From assembly GCA_945868805.1 (NCBI GenBank), contig CAMBMO010000002.1:159978-223977 (forward strand): 64,000 bases of DNA, written 5' to 3'. The position numbers were made by a program, and so were the translations under genes. This document shows positions 18,774 to 26,890 of this stretch, in pieces (position 1 is the first letter of the stretch; every line of letters starts with the position of its first letter). The notes under the pieces are model-generated. The model had not been told where the DNA came from, did no database searches, and worked only from the letters and a program-made list of their open reading frames with translations. This DNA is from Singulisphaera sp. GP187. GTDB lineage: Bacteria; Planctomycetota; Phycisphaerae; Phycisphaerales; SM1A02.

Positions 18774-20387
18774 ATGTCCAGTAAGCAAATGAAATTCTCG
18801 ACCGCAGCTCACGCAGAACTCAAGCGTGGCGTCGATCAAATCGCCAGAGCGGTTGCCGTCACGATGGGCCCTGCGGGGCGCAACGTCATCGTTTCCAAGT
18901 CATTTGGAAACCCGTCCGTCACCAAGGACGGCGTGAGCGTCGCCAAGGAAGTCGAACTCTCGGAACCCTTCCAGAACATGGGCGCGAAACTCGTGCACCA
19001 AGTCGCGAAGAAGACCGCTGATGTTGCCGGCGACGGCACGACTGCCGCCACCGTCCTCGCGGCCGCCATCTTCAATGGCGGACTGAAGTTTGTCGCCACC
19101 GGAGCGAACGCGGTCGCGATTCAACGCGGCATCAACGCCGCCGCGAAAGCTGCCGGCGATCACATCGGTTCGTCGGCAACGAAGTGCAAGGGCAAGGACG
19201 ATCTGACGAAGGTCGCCACAGTGAGCGCGAATCACGACAGCGAGATCGGCGAGCTGATCGCAGAGGCCATCCACAAGGTGGGCGCGAATGGAGTCGTCGA
19301 AATCGAAGAAGGCAAGACCGCCGACACGACCCTCGACTATGTCGAAGGAATGTGCTTCGACAAGGGCTACCTCTCGCCGTATTTCATGACGGACCCAAAG
19401 AAGGCCGAATGCATTCTTGAGAATGCCCTCGTCCTGATCTACGAGAAGAAGATCTCGAATCTCGTTGACTTCCTTCCGTTGCTCAACAAGGTCGCGACCG
19501 CATCGAAGCCACTCCTCGTCATCGCAGAAGAAGTCGAGAACGAGGCTCTGGCGGCGCTTGTCGTCAATCGCCTGCGTGGCGTACTGCAGATCTGTGCGGT
19601 GAAGGCTCCAGGTTTCGGCGATCGTCGCAAAGCGATGCTTGGCGATATCGCAACTCTCACTGGTGGCGTCTTCTTCGCAGAAGACATCGGTCGCAATCTC
19701 GCCGATGTCGAACTTTCTGAACTCGGGAGCGCTCGTCGCGTCGTGATCACCAAAGACGAGTGCACGATCATCGAGGGATCTGGCAAGAAGGCTGCGATCG
19801 CAGACCGTGTCGCACAGATTCGAGCCCAGCATGACAAGTCGACTTCCGACTACGACCGCGAGAAGTTCAACGAACGACTCGCCAAGTTGACTGGTGGCGT
19901 GGCGATCGTCCATGTCGGTGCTGCGACCGAAATCGCTATGAAAGAGAAGAAGGATCGCGTCGACGATGCTCTGCACGCGACACGCGCCGCGGCGAAGGAG
20001 GGATATGTCGCTGGAGGCGGCGTCGCATACTTGCGCGCCATCCCCGCAATCATGACCGCTCGCAAGTCAGCCGAAGGAGACGAAGTCTTCGGATACGACA
20101 TCGTGGCCGAAGCACTCCGCCGTCCAACCTGGCAGATTGCCACCAACTTTGGCATCGATGGCGATGTCGTGGTCGAGAAGGTTCTCGAAGGCAAGGGCGC
20201 GTTCGGATTTAATGCCTCGACCGGCGTGTACGAAGATCTGACGAAGGCTGGGATCATCGATCCAGCGCTCGTCGCCAAGACCGCCATTGAGAACGCTGCG
20301 AGCATCGCGGGTCTTATGTTGACCACTGATGTCCTCGTCACCGAACTCAAGGACGACACGGCTCCAACCGAAGGGGCGATTTCCTGA
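18774..20387 (+). CDS. groEL: Chaperonin GroEL, copy 2 (no GGM tail)
   Basis: 537 residues, clearly paralogous to copy 1 but divergent. Conserved: [71 protein letters not shown] and [18 protein letters not shown]. The protein ends ELKDDTAPTEGAIS with no GGM tail, the usual sign of a specialised second GroEL. A GACAGGAAAA ribosome site precedes the ATG. It is followed by a strong intrinsic terminator, which closes the groEL-groES-groEL unit. Confidence 0.96.
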   Translation: MSSKQMKFSTAAHAELKRGVDQIARAVAVTMGPAGRNVIVSKSFGNPSVTKDGVSVAKEVELSEPFQNMGAKLVHQVAKKTADVAGDGTTAATVLAAAIFNGGLKFVATGANAVAIQRGINAAAKAAGDHIGSSATKCKGKDDLTKVATVSANHDSEIGELIAEAIHKVGANGVVEIEEGKTADTTLDYVEGMCFDKGYLSPYFMTDPKKAECILENALVLIYEKKISNLVDFLPLLNKVATASKPLLVIAEEVENEALAALVVNRLRGVLQICAVKAPGFGDRRKAMLGDIATLTGGVFFAEDIGRNLADVELSELGSARRVVITKDECTIIEGSGKKAAIADRVAQIRAQHDKSTSDYDREKFNERLAKLTGGVAIVHVGAATEIAMKEKKDRVDDALHATRAAAKEGYVAGGGVAYLRAIPAIMTARKSAEGDEVFGYDIVAEALRRPTWQIATNFGIDGDVVVEKVLEGKGAFGFNASTGVYEDLTKAGIIDPALVAKTAIENAASIAGLMLTTDVLVTELKDDTAPTEGAIS

Positions 20388-20405
20388 TTCATTCGCACGG
20401 ACAAT

Positions 20406-20449
20406 GGAGGATCGAAGCGCCTTCGAAGCTCTTCGGTCCTCCGTTTTTT
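20406..20449 (+). terminator. Rho-independent terminator after groEL2
   Basis: A 12-bp stem (GGAGGATCGAAG pairing with CTTCGGTCCTCC, one wobble pair) with a 13-base loop is followed by six T residues. It lies 19 bases after the groEL2 stop and 48 bases before dnaJ, so the chaperonin and dnaJ-grpE units are probably separate transcripts or attenuated. Confidence 0.85.
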
Positions 20450-20496
20450 CTGGCTGCCGTGGCACGCGAGTTTCATCCGAGATTTCACTAGGATTC

Positions 20497-21654
20497 ATGA
20501 TGGCAGTCGAACGCGACTATTACGAAGTCCTTTCCATCGAACGTGCGGCCAACGGCGACGAGGTCAAGCGCGCCTATCGCCGGATGGCGATGAAGTGGCA
20601 TCCAGATCGGAATCCGGGAGACCCCAAGGCCGAAGTCGAATTCAAAGCTTGCGCGGAAGCGTACGAAGTGCTCTCGGATCCCGAGCGCAAACAGCTCTAC
20701 GACACGCACGGCCACGCGGGACTCCGGCAAAGACCTGGCCATGACTTCTCGCGGATGCGCCCCGATGACATCTTCTCGATTTTCAACGACATCTTTGGTG
20801 GAAGTGGCGGTGGATCGAGTCATGGCCGACGCGGACCAGTGCGTGGATACGATCTTGAAACCAGCGTCGAGATCGAACTGCTCGATGTGCTCAATGGCAA
20901 GGATGTCGAAGTTGCGTTCACCCGTCGTGATGTCTGTGGGTCCTGCGAAGGATCGGGTGCAAAGTCCGGCACGAAGCCGATCAAATGCCCAACATGCGGT
21001 GGCGGTGGACAAGTTGCGCAACAAGGGCTCGGCGGAATGTTTCGGATGGTCACCACATGCCCCAACTGTCGTGGTCGCGGACAGGTCATCACCGAATTCT
21101 GCCCCGAGTGCAGAGGTCATGGTCGCGTACCAAAGAAGCGTAAGCTTAATGTGAAAATTCCGGCCGGTATTTCGGACGGACAAGTCATTCGTGTTTCAGG
21201 CGAAGGCGAACCACCTCCTCCTGAAGCCGATCCAGCTGGCAAGGGACCGCGTGGCGACCTGCATGTCGTGATCAGCGTGACCGAACATGAAGCGTTCGAG
21301 CGCGTCGAAGACGACCTCGTGACCGCGCACGATGTTAGCTTTCCGCTCGCAACACTTGGAGGAATGACGACGATCGAAACCCTCGACGGATTGAGGAAGA
21401 TCGAAATTCCCAAAGGAACTCAGCACGGCGCAGTCATCACGATCGAAGGATCTGGTTTGCCGCACCTGCGATCGCCGAAAGTCCGTGGAAATTTGCGGGT
21501 CGGGATGTGCATTCGTGTTCCGAATAAGATCACCCCGGAACAAAGGGAATTGCTGGAGCAGTTCGCGAAGACCCAGACGAATCCGGACGAAGAGATTCGA
21601 CCCGCGGGCAAGGGTGTCTGGAAGAAGATCAAGGACTCGATTGCAGGAAGCTGA
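20497..21654 (+). CDS. dnaJ: Chaperone DnaJ
   Basis: 385 residues from the ATG at 20497 (MMAVERDYYEVL; the next ATG, at 20500, is also possible); the longer ORF runs through the terminator. J domain: DYYEVLSIERAANGDEVKRA with HPD in MKWHPDRNPGD. A short Gly-rich region (GGSGGGSSHGRRG) follows, then the zinc-binding domain with four CxxCxGxG-type motifs (CGSCEGSG, CPTCGGGG, CPNCRGRG, CPECRGHG), then two beta-sandwich client domains. It delivers substrates to DnaK and stimulates its ATPase. dnaK itself is not in the window. It is followed 8 bases later by grpE. Confidence 0.96.
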   Translation: MMAVERDYYEVLSIERAANGDEVKRAYRRMAMKWHPDRNPGDPKAEVEFKACAEAYEVLSDPERKQLYDTHGHAGLRQRPGHDFSRMRPDDIFSIFNDIFGGSGGGSSHGRRGPVRGYDLETSVEIELLDVLNGKDVEVAFTRRDVCGSCEGSGAKSGTKPIKCPTCGGGGQVAQQGLGGMFRMVTTCPNCRGRGQVITEFCPECRGHGRVPKKRKLNVKIPAGISDGQVIRVSGEGEPPPPEADPAGKGPRGDLHVVISVTEHEAFERVEDDLVTAHDVSFPLATLGGMTTIETLDGLRKIEIPKGTQHGAVITIEGSGLPHLRSPKVRGNLRVGMCIRVPNKITPEQRELLEQFAKTQTNPDEEIRPAGKGVWKKIKDSIAGS

Positions 21655-21662
21655 AAGATGAG

Positions 21663-22199
21663 ATGACGATGAGCGAAACGACGAAGCAACCAGACGAGAG
21701 GATCGATCCAGAGGCGGATCCCATCGCGGACCAGACCACGGTCCTCGCTCAGATGCAATTGCAGGTCGAAGAGAAACAGCAGGCGTACCTTCGTGTTCTT
21801 GCCGACTTTCAGAACTTCAAGCGACGTGCCATCGAGAACGAAGCGCGTGCTCGGGATCATGGAGTCAGTCAGGTGGCACGAGCGATCGTCCCGGTGCTTG
21901 AAAACATGGATCTGGCTCTCGGACACGATCTCCGTTCGCTCGAAGCGAGCAAGCTCGCCGACGCGGTCGAACTGATGCGCGGCGAACTCCTGAAGGCACT
22001 CGCGCAGTGCGGCATCGAACGGATCGCTCCCCTGCCAGGTGCAGAATTTGACCCGCACTATCACGAAGCTGTCATGCAGCAACCCGCCGACAAGATCGCG
22101 CCGGGTCGAATCGCGCACTGCCTGCAGGCGGGCTATCGCTATGGAGAAGTGCCTTTGCGAAGTGCGAAGGTCGCAGTCACTCCCCAGCCGGATTCCTGA
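21663..22199 (+). CDS. grpE: Nucleotide exchange factor GrpE
   Basis: 178 residues. The coiled-coil dimerisation helix (QMQLQVEEKQQAYLRVLADF followed by QNFKRRAIENEARARDHGV) leads into the beta domain with the GrpE signature: IERIAPLPGAEFDPHYHEAV followed by a glycine-containing GYRYGEVPLRSAKVAV. It releases ADP from DnaK. The start used is ATG 21663 (MTMSETTKQ); ATG 21669 is an alternative. The stop is directly adjacent to the next start (TGAATG), implying coupling to the FmdB-type protein. Confidence 0.95.
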   Translation: MTMSETTKQPDERIDPEADPIADQTTVLAQMQLQVEEKQQAYLRVLADFQNFKRRAIENEARARDHGVSQVARAIVPVLENMDLALGHDLRSLEASKLADAVELMRGELLKALAQCGIERIAPLPGAEFDPHYHEAVMQQPADKIAPGRIAHCLQAGYRYGEVPLRSAKVAVTPQPDS

Positions 22200-22715
22200 A
22201 TGCCCACATACGAATATGTCTGCCGCGCATGTGGCCACGAGTTTGAGCAGTTTCAACCAATCACTTCATCGCCAGTGAAGACTTGCCCGAAGTGCAAGCG
22301 AAAGCGCGTCGAACGCAAGATCGGCATTGGCGCTGGGGTGCTCTTCAAGGGCGGCGGGTTCTACGAAACGGACTATCGAAGCGATTCTTATCGCAAGTCA
22401 GAAGAGGCAGAAAAGAAGGAGTCCGAGAAGAAGCCGGAACCGGAAAAGGCAGAAGCAACGAAGACACCAGAGAAAACAGCGGAGAAGACAGCAGAGAAAC
22501 CAACAGAGAGGCCCGAAGACAAGCCGGCGGCGAAAGAAACAACATCGGACACACCCAAGGAGACGCCCAAGAAATCAGCGGCGACTCCACAAGACAAACA
22601 ACCCAAGAGATCCGCCCGCCAAGGTCGCGGCTTCGGAAACCTCAAGCAATCAACACAAATGAAAGCAATACAAGTGAAATCAAAGACAATGAAAGCAAAG
22701 AAGAAAACAAAGTGA
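22200..22715 (+). CDS. FmdB-family zinc ribbon protein with long basic/acidic tail
   Basis: 171 residues. The first 60 are an FmdB zinc ribbon: MPTYEYVCRACGHEFEQFQ and TCPKCKRKRVERKIGIGAGV, then LFKGGGFYETDYRSDSY, a common ending of the domain in putative regulatory FmdB proteins. The remaining 110 residues are low complexity: Glu/Lys/Thr/Pro repeats (EKTAEKTAEKPTERPED) and a strongly basic end (KAIQVKSKTMKAKKKTK), predicted disordered and nucleic-acid friendly. Function unknown. It abuts grpE and overlaps the rnr start, so it is co-expressed with both. Confidence 0.85.
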   Translation: MPTYEYVCRACGHEFEQFQPITSSPVKTCPKCKRKRVERKIGIGAGVLFKGGGFYETDYRSDSYRKSEEAEKKESEKKPEPEKAEATKTPEKTAEKTAEKPTERPEDKPAAKETTSDTPKETPKKSAATPQDKQPKRSARQGRGFGNLKQSTQMKAIQVKSKTMKAKKKTK

Positions 22716-25099
22716 GTGAAACATTCAGACATCAGATATTGAACCACCTCGGACACAACGGGTATCAACCCGTGCGACAGCGCGAACTTGAAAAACAGAT
22801 GCGCGTTCTGGAGGATCAGGCGCAAGAATTCCGCGCGACTCTCGACGCGCTCGCGACCGAGGACTACATCGACATCAGCAACGACGACATCGTTCGCTTG
22901 ACCCGATTCAAGGACGAGACGATCGGGCGAATTCGGATCAGTCCGCGTGGCAATGGCAGCGGATTTGTGATTCCAGACATTCCAAGTCGCGAGGGCGACC
23001 TCTATGTGGCCGATTGCGATACCGGTGGCGCCATTAGTGGCGACCGTGTTCGTGTGGCAATCATTCGCAAGGGAAAGGACTGGGACCGCGCACCCGACAC
23101 TCGCCCAACAGGTCGCGTGGTCGAAATCATCGAGCGCAAGCAAACACGCTTCGCTGGGCGATTGGAAATGGAAGGACGCGGATGGATCGTCGTCCCGGAT
23201 GGGCGCAGTCTGACCGAACCAATCGTTGTTCGTGACCCCGGCGCGAAGGACGCGAAGGTTGGCGACAAGGTCATCTGCGAGATCACGCGGTTTCCAGATG
23301 CCCGCGCGCGCGCTGAAGGAGTGATCACCCAGCGTCTTGGCGCCGCGGGCGAGCCCGACGCCGAAACGAAATCCGTGATGGTGACATACGACTTGCATGA
23401 GGAGTTTCCACCGGAAGCACTCGAGGAAGCGGCGGACGCGGCGAGAAGCTTCGAGTCTCATCGAGAAGGTCCCTGGGATGGTCGCGAAGATTTGACCGGC
23501 ACGTCGATCTTTACGATCGATCCACCAGATGCACGAGATTTTGACGATGCGATTTCGATCGCCTTCGACGCAGTCAAGGAAGAGTGGACGCTGGGAGTGC
23601 ACATCGCCGACGTCGCATCGTTCGTAGCACGCGGAAGTGCGCTCGATGTCGAGGCACGATTGCGTGGAAACAGCGCGTATCTGCCCCGCAAGGTCATTCC
23701 GATGCTCCCCGAGACACTCTCCAACGGAGTCTGCTCTTTGCAAGAAGGCGTCGCGCGATTTACCAAGAGCGCGTTCATGACCTTCGACAAGAACGGGCGT
23801 GTGCTTTACGAGCGATACGCATCGACGGTCATCAAGTCGCGCAAGCGCATGACATACCTCGAGGCGCAGGCGATCATCGACGGCGACTTGAACGAGGCGC
23901 GCAAGCAGGCGAAGACCGAAACCCATGTCGATGAGCTACTCATTGAAGAACTGCGGCTCTGCGATAGGCTTGCCAAGATCCTCCAGGTGCGGAGGCTCAA
24001 GGATGGAATGCTGGTGCTCGCACTTCCCGAGAGCGAGCTGGTTTACGGCGATGACGGCCGAGTGACGGATGTCGAACCGGAAGACAGTGCATTCACGCAC
24101 AAGTTGATCGAAATGTTCATGGTCGAGGCGAACGAAGCGGTTGCACGGCTCTTCGCATCGCTCTCGATTCCCGCGCTTCGGCGCATTCATCCCGAGCCAT
24201 CGTTCCACGATGTCGAAGAGCTTCGGATGTACGCGCGTTCCGCGAAAATTCGGCTTCCCGAAATTCCAACACGCAAGGATCTTCAGGCATTGCTCGACGC
24301 TGTGCGCGGCACCGAGAGCGAGCGTGCGATCAACTTCGCAGTCTTGCGATCGATGTCGAAGGCGACATATGCCCCTGCGCTCGTCGGGCATTTCGCGCTC
24401 GCGAGCGAGCACTATCTGCATTTCACGAGCCCGATTCGCAGATATCCCGATCTCGTCACCCACCGCATGCTCGAAGCATGGACGGAAATGACCGACAACG
24501 GTCGAACACCCCCTGGCGGCAAGCGCCGCCGAGAACTGCTGGACAAATTGCGCACGGACCCACGGGTCGAGAATGCGGACGCACTCGTTGAATGCGGGTC
24601 TCACTGCAGCGAGACCGAAGTGAACGCAGAAAGCGCTGAGCGCGAGCTGCGAAGTTTCTTGGTTCTGCAATTCCTCAATGACAATTTCCTCGGGCAGACG
24701 CTCAAGGGCGTCATCACCGGAGTCTCACCAGGTGGCGGCGGGGTCTTTGTGCTCCTTGACCGCTTCCTTGCAGATGGAATGATCAGACTGCGCGAGATCG
24801 GTTCGGGCGAGCGTTGGCAGAAGCAAGAATCGACCGGCAGGATGACTTCGCCGCGAAGTGGCGCGAGTCTCGGCGTAGGCGATGCTGTCGAAGTGAAAAT
24901 TGCAAACATTAATCTCTCGATGCGTCAGATGGAATTGAGTCTCGTGAAGGTCGTGAAGAAGTCGAGTGTCGGCGGCGGCGACGACACCATTCGTGGCAAG
25001 CGCGATAAAGGTTTCGTCGGTGGTCGCGGCGCGCCACGCAGCGAACGAGGCCACAAGAAAGGCTTCAAACAAGGACGACGAGGCAAGAGGGGGAAGTAG
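22712..25099 (+). CDS. rnr: Ribonuclease R (RNase II/R family exoribonuclease)
   Basis: 795 residues from the GTG at 22712 (GTGA overlap with the FmdB stop); the ORF-track start 22283 lies inside the FmdB gene in another frame. Domains: N-terminal winged-helix-like RNB_N part (HQILNHLGHNGYQPVRQREL), cold-shock OB folds (GRIRISPRGNGSGFVIPD), the RNB catalytic domain from about residue 255 with IDPPDARDFDDAISI (catalytic aspartates), HFTSPIRRYPDLVTHRML, then S1 (LKGVITGVSPGGGGVFVLL) and a Lys/Arg/Gly-rich tail. It degrades structured RNA 3' to 5'. The initial context carries only a weak ribosome site, consistent with translational coupling. Confidence 0.93.
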   Translation: MSETFRHQILNHLGHNGYQPVRQRELEKQMRVLEDQAQEFRATLDALATEDYIDISNDDIVRLTRFKDETIGRIRISPRGNGSGFVIPDIPSREGDLYVADCDTGGAISGDRVRVAIIRKGKDWDRAPDTRPTGRVVEIIERKQTRFAGRLEMEGRGWIVVPDGRSLTEPIVVRDPGAKDAKVGDKVICEITRFPDARARAEGVITQRLGAAGEPDAETKSVMVTYDLHEEFPPEALEEAADAARSFESHREGPWDGREDLTGTSIFTIDPPDARDFDDAISIAFDAVKEEWTLGVHIADVASFVARGSALDVEARLRGNSAYLPRKVIPMLPETLSNGVCSLQEGVARFTKSAFMTFDKNGRVLYERYASTVIKSRKRMTYLEAQAIIDGDLNEARKQAKTETHVDELLIEELRLCDRLAKILQVRRLKDGMLVLALPESELVYGDDGRVTDVEPEDSAFTHKLIEMFMVEANEAVARLFASLSIPALRRIHPEPSFHDVEELRMYARSAKIRLPEIPTRKDLQALLDAVRGTESERAINFAVLRSMSKATYAPALVGHFALASEHYLHFTSPIRRYPDLVTHRMLEAWTEMTDNGRTPPGGKRRRELLDKLRTDPRVENADALVECGSHCSETEVNAESAERELRSFLVLQFLNDNFLGQTLKGVITGVSPGGGGVFVLLDRFLADGMIRLREIGSGERWQKQESTGRMTSPRSGASLGVGDAVEVKIANINLSMRQMELSLVKVVKKSSVGGGDDTIRGKRDKGFVGGRGAPRSERGHKKGFKQGRRGKRGK

Positions 25100-25195
25100 A
25101 AGCGCGGGGAGATTGCCCATCTTTAGCTGTTTCGTCTATTTCGTTTGTTGCGTTTGTTTCGTTTGAGCGTAGAGTCTCACAGACGAAGTACCGCC

Positions 25196-25684
25196 ATGCG
25201 AACGCAACGATCTGATCTTTCCGCCGGCATCGCCGCTCCTCTGTCCCCCACCGATTTAGATATGCGCCTCGCACGGGAATCCAGCCGACGCCTCGCGCAT
25301 CTCGCGAATCGCACACGTGCTCTTCGACTCTCCCCTGCCCAACTCTCGCCGAAGGAACTTGGCAGCGAACCGATCGAGCTTCCCGCGCCTGCGGTCCGAC
25401 TGCTCGTGCAGGCACTCTCAGCAATGGCGAGTGGTCGAACCGTGATTCTCACGCCCCTTGACGCCGAACTCACCACGCAACAGGCCGCGGACCTGCTTGG
25501 GGTCTCTCGGCCGTTCATCGTGAAGCAGGTAACGACCAACAAAATTCCTTCCAGGCGCGTTGGTTCGCACCGACGCATTCTGTACGTCGATCTGATGAAG
25601 TACAAGGACCGAATCGATGCCACGCGCCAGAAAGTGCTCGACAAATTGACCGCCGAGGCTCAGAAGTTGAAGCTCGGGTATTGA
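25196..25684 (+). CDS. Excisionase-type helix-turn-helix antitoxin, partner of a PIN toxin
   Basis: 162 residues from ATG 25196 (MRTQRSDLSAG). A helix-turn-helix of the MerR/excisionase kind is clear: ELTTQQAADLLGVSRPFIVK, then IPSRRVGSHRRILYVDLMKY. This is the usual sequence of the DNA-binding antitoxins that precede PIN-domain toxins (LTTQQAADLLxVSRPxxVKLL with VGxHRRI). The N-terminal 90 residues would contact the toxin and promoter. The toxin gene, 33 bases downstream, is broken, so this is an orphan antitoxin today and could repress its own promoter or neutralise another locus. Confidence 0.85.
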   Translation: MRTQRSDLSAGIAAPLSPTDLDMRLARESSRRLAHLANRTRALRLSPAQLSPKELGSEPIELPAPAVRLLVQALSAMASGRTVILTPLDAELTTQQAADLLGVSRPFIVKQVTTNKIPSRRVGSHRRILYVDLMKYKDRIDATRQKVLDKLTAEAQKLKLGY

Positions 25685-25717
25685 TCGAGGTGCTGCCGGG
25701 CATCTGCGAACACCACG

Positions 25718-25875
25718 ATGCATCACTCGCCGGCCGTCGTGCTTGATTCCTGCGTGCTCTATCGAGCACCTCTGTGCGACCAGCTCATTCGACTCTCGCT
25801 CGCGAGGTTTTTTCGAGGACCGTGGACAGCGCAGATTCACGAGGAATGGATCGGAGCACTCTTGCGCAACCGCCG
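25718..25875 (+). pseudogene. PIN-domain toxin, N-terminal fragment
   Basis: The first about 52 codons of the 204-codon ORF 25718..26332 read MHHSPAVVLDSCVLYRAPLC and RGPWTAQIHEEWIGALLRNR, the first half of a PIN ribonuclease with its first catalytic Asp and the glutamate of EEW. Homologues continue to about 180 residues. Here the similarity stops near 25875 and the reading frame continues into unrelated, AbiEi-derived sequence. The second half with the C-terminal acidic residues is deleted, so a toxic nuclease is very unlikely. Confidence 0.65.
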
Positions 25876-26170
25876 AGGTGATTCGTCGACTCGTCGATAC
25901 TCGCACACTCGTCAAGGTTGGTTGCGGCATCTACTCGCATGCAGAATGCGCGGCACGATCTGCCTGCTCTCGGCGCTCCAGTACCACGGCATCGGGACTC
26001 AACTTCCTCACAAAGTCTGGATGATGATCGACCGTCGCGCACATTGCCAACACATCGATGCGCCACCCATGCGATGCGTCCTCGCATCTGCCCGCGCGCG
26101 CACGACGGGTGTCGAGCGGGTCGAAATCGACGGCGATTCGGATCCATCCTGCGCCCCTACCTCGAAGCAC
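25876..26170 (+). pseudogene. AbiEi-type antitoxin / regulator, frameshifted remnant
   Basis: Two frames must be read together. Frame 25743+ gives AEVIRRLVDTRTLVKVGCGIYSHA, the winged-helix end of AbiEi N-terminal domains. Frame 25718+ from about 25948 gives GTICLLSALQYHGIGTQLPH with KVWMMIDRRA and then RTTGVERVEIDG, the standard AbiEi core (ICLLSALxxHGLTTQxP..W). The middle 30-40 residues between the parts and the C-terminus are missing. It is fused to the PIN fragment. AbiEi proteins are the antitoxin/regulator of type IV AbiE systems; no AbiEii nucleotidyltransferase is present. Confidence 0.6.
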
Positions 26171-26237
26171 TCGCGTGACAAACCAAAAGAGCGCGGGTGG
26201 CGATGCCACCGAAGCCCGGTCAGTTATGCTTGCGTTC

Positions 26238-26774
26238 ATGAGCACCATCAACACCCCGAACGCCATGTACTCCATGCAAACTGCTCGCGACGCGCACACT
26301 TGGCTGCGCTGGCTCACCGGACGAACTCTTGACGCTGCGGCGGCACTACCCGATGCTGACTATCGCCGCGAGTTTCCCATTGGCATGGGAAGTGTCCACG
26401 CGACACTCGTACACCTCGTCGGGGCTGAAAATGTTTGGATCAGCGCGCTCGGAGGCGATTCCGCTGTGGCGATCATGCGCAGCGAGGAACTTCCCGACAT
26501 CGCTTCGATCCGTGTGGCATTTACGAAAGTGCGCGCACGATGGGATTCGTATCTCGCACGGATTACTCCAGCCGAGTGCGAACGCGTGGTCTTGCGCATT
26601 CGCGATGGTCGCGAGGTTCGCCAAAGCGCCGCAGACGTGATCATGCAATTGCCAACTCATGCGCTTTATCACAACGCGCAGATCTCGTTCATGTTCCGCA
26701 GTATGGGACATGCGCTTCCAGATTCAAGTTGGATTATCTGGGGGAGAGAACGGCTCGCCAGCGCCATGCAATAG
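26238..26774 (+). CDS. DinB / YfiT-like four-helix protein
   Basis: 178 residues from ATG 26238 (MSTINTPNAMYSM). DinB-like features: ARDAHTWLRWLTGRTLDAA, GSVHATLVHLVGAENVWI with the first ligand histidine, and LPTHALYHNAQISFMFRSMG with the HxxxH ligand pair. DinB proteins are metal-binding helical bundles, often thiol-dependent transferases; the substrate is unknown. The stop codon lies within the first copy of a 19-bp tandem array that follows. A longer upstream start (26058) overlaps the AbiEi remnant and is not used. Confidence 0.85.
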   Translation: MSTINTPNAMYSMQTARDAHTWLRWLTGRTLDAAAALPDADYRREFPIGMGSVHATLVHLVGAENVWISALGGDSAVAIMRSEELPDIASIRVAFTKVRARWDSYLARITPAECERVVLRIRDGREVRQSAADVIMQLPTHALYHNAQISFMFRSMGHALPDSSWIIWGRERLASAMQ

Positions 26775-26890
26775 GACCAGCGCCATGCAATAGGGCCAGC
26801 GCCATGCAATAGGACCAGCGCCATGCAATAGGACCAGCGCCATGCAATAGGGCCAGCGCCATGCAATAGGACTAGCGCTGCGCAATAAGT
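26758..26890. repeat. 19-bp tandem repeat, seven copies
   Basis: Head-to-tail copies of CCAGCGCCATGCAATAGGA: six near-perfect copies (26758-26871, differing at A/G) and a seventh degenerate copy. The DinB stop codon TAG is in copy 1 and the array reaches the stop of the dienelactone hydrolase gene at 26890. There are no spacers, so it is not a CRISPR. Each unit contains ATGCAATAG, a start and a stop codon in frame. Confidence 0.95.

Noticed and set aside
16716-19976. Minus-strand ORFs of 332 and 358 residues opposite the two groEL genes
   Set aside because: Compositional shadows of conserved chaperonin genes.
22283-22711. N-terminal 143 residues of the 938-residue rnr ORF
   Set aside because: They lie inside the FmdB gene in another frame; RNase R starts at the GTG 22712.
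22388-23926. 512-residue minus-strand ORF opposite rnr
   Set aside because: Antisense shadow of the FmdB and RNase R genes with no recognisable domain.
26758-26890. CRISPR array
   Set aside because: The 19-bp units are contiguous with no spacers, and no cas gene is near.
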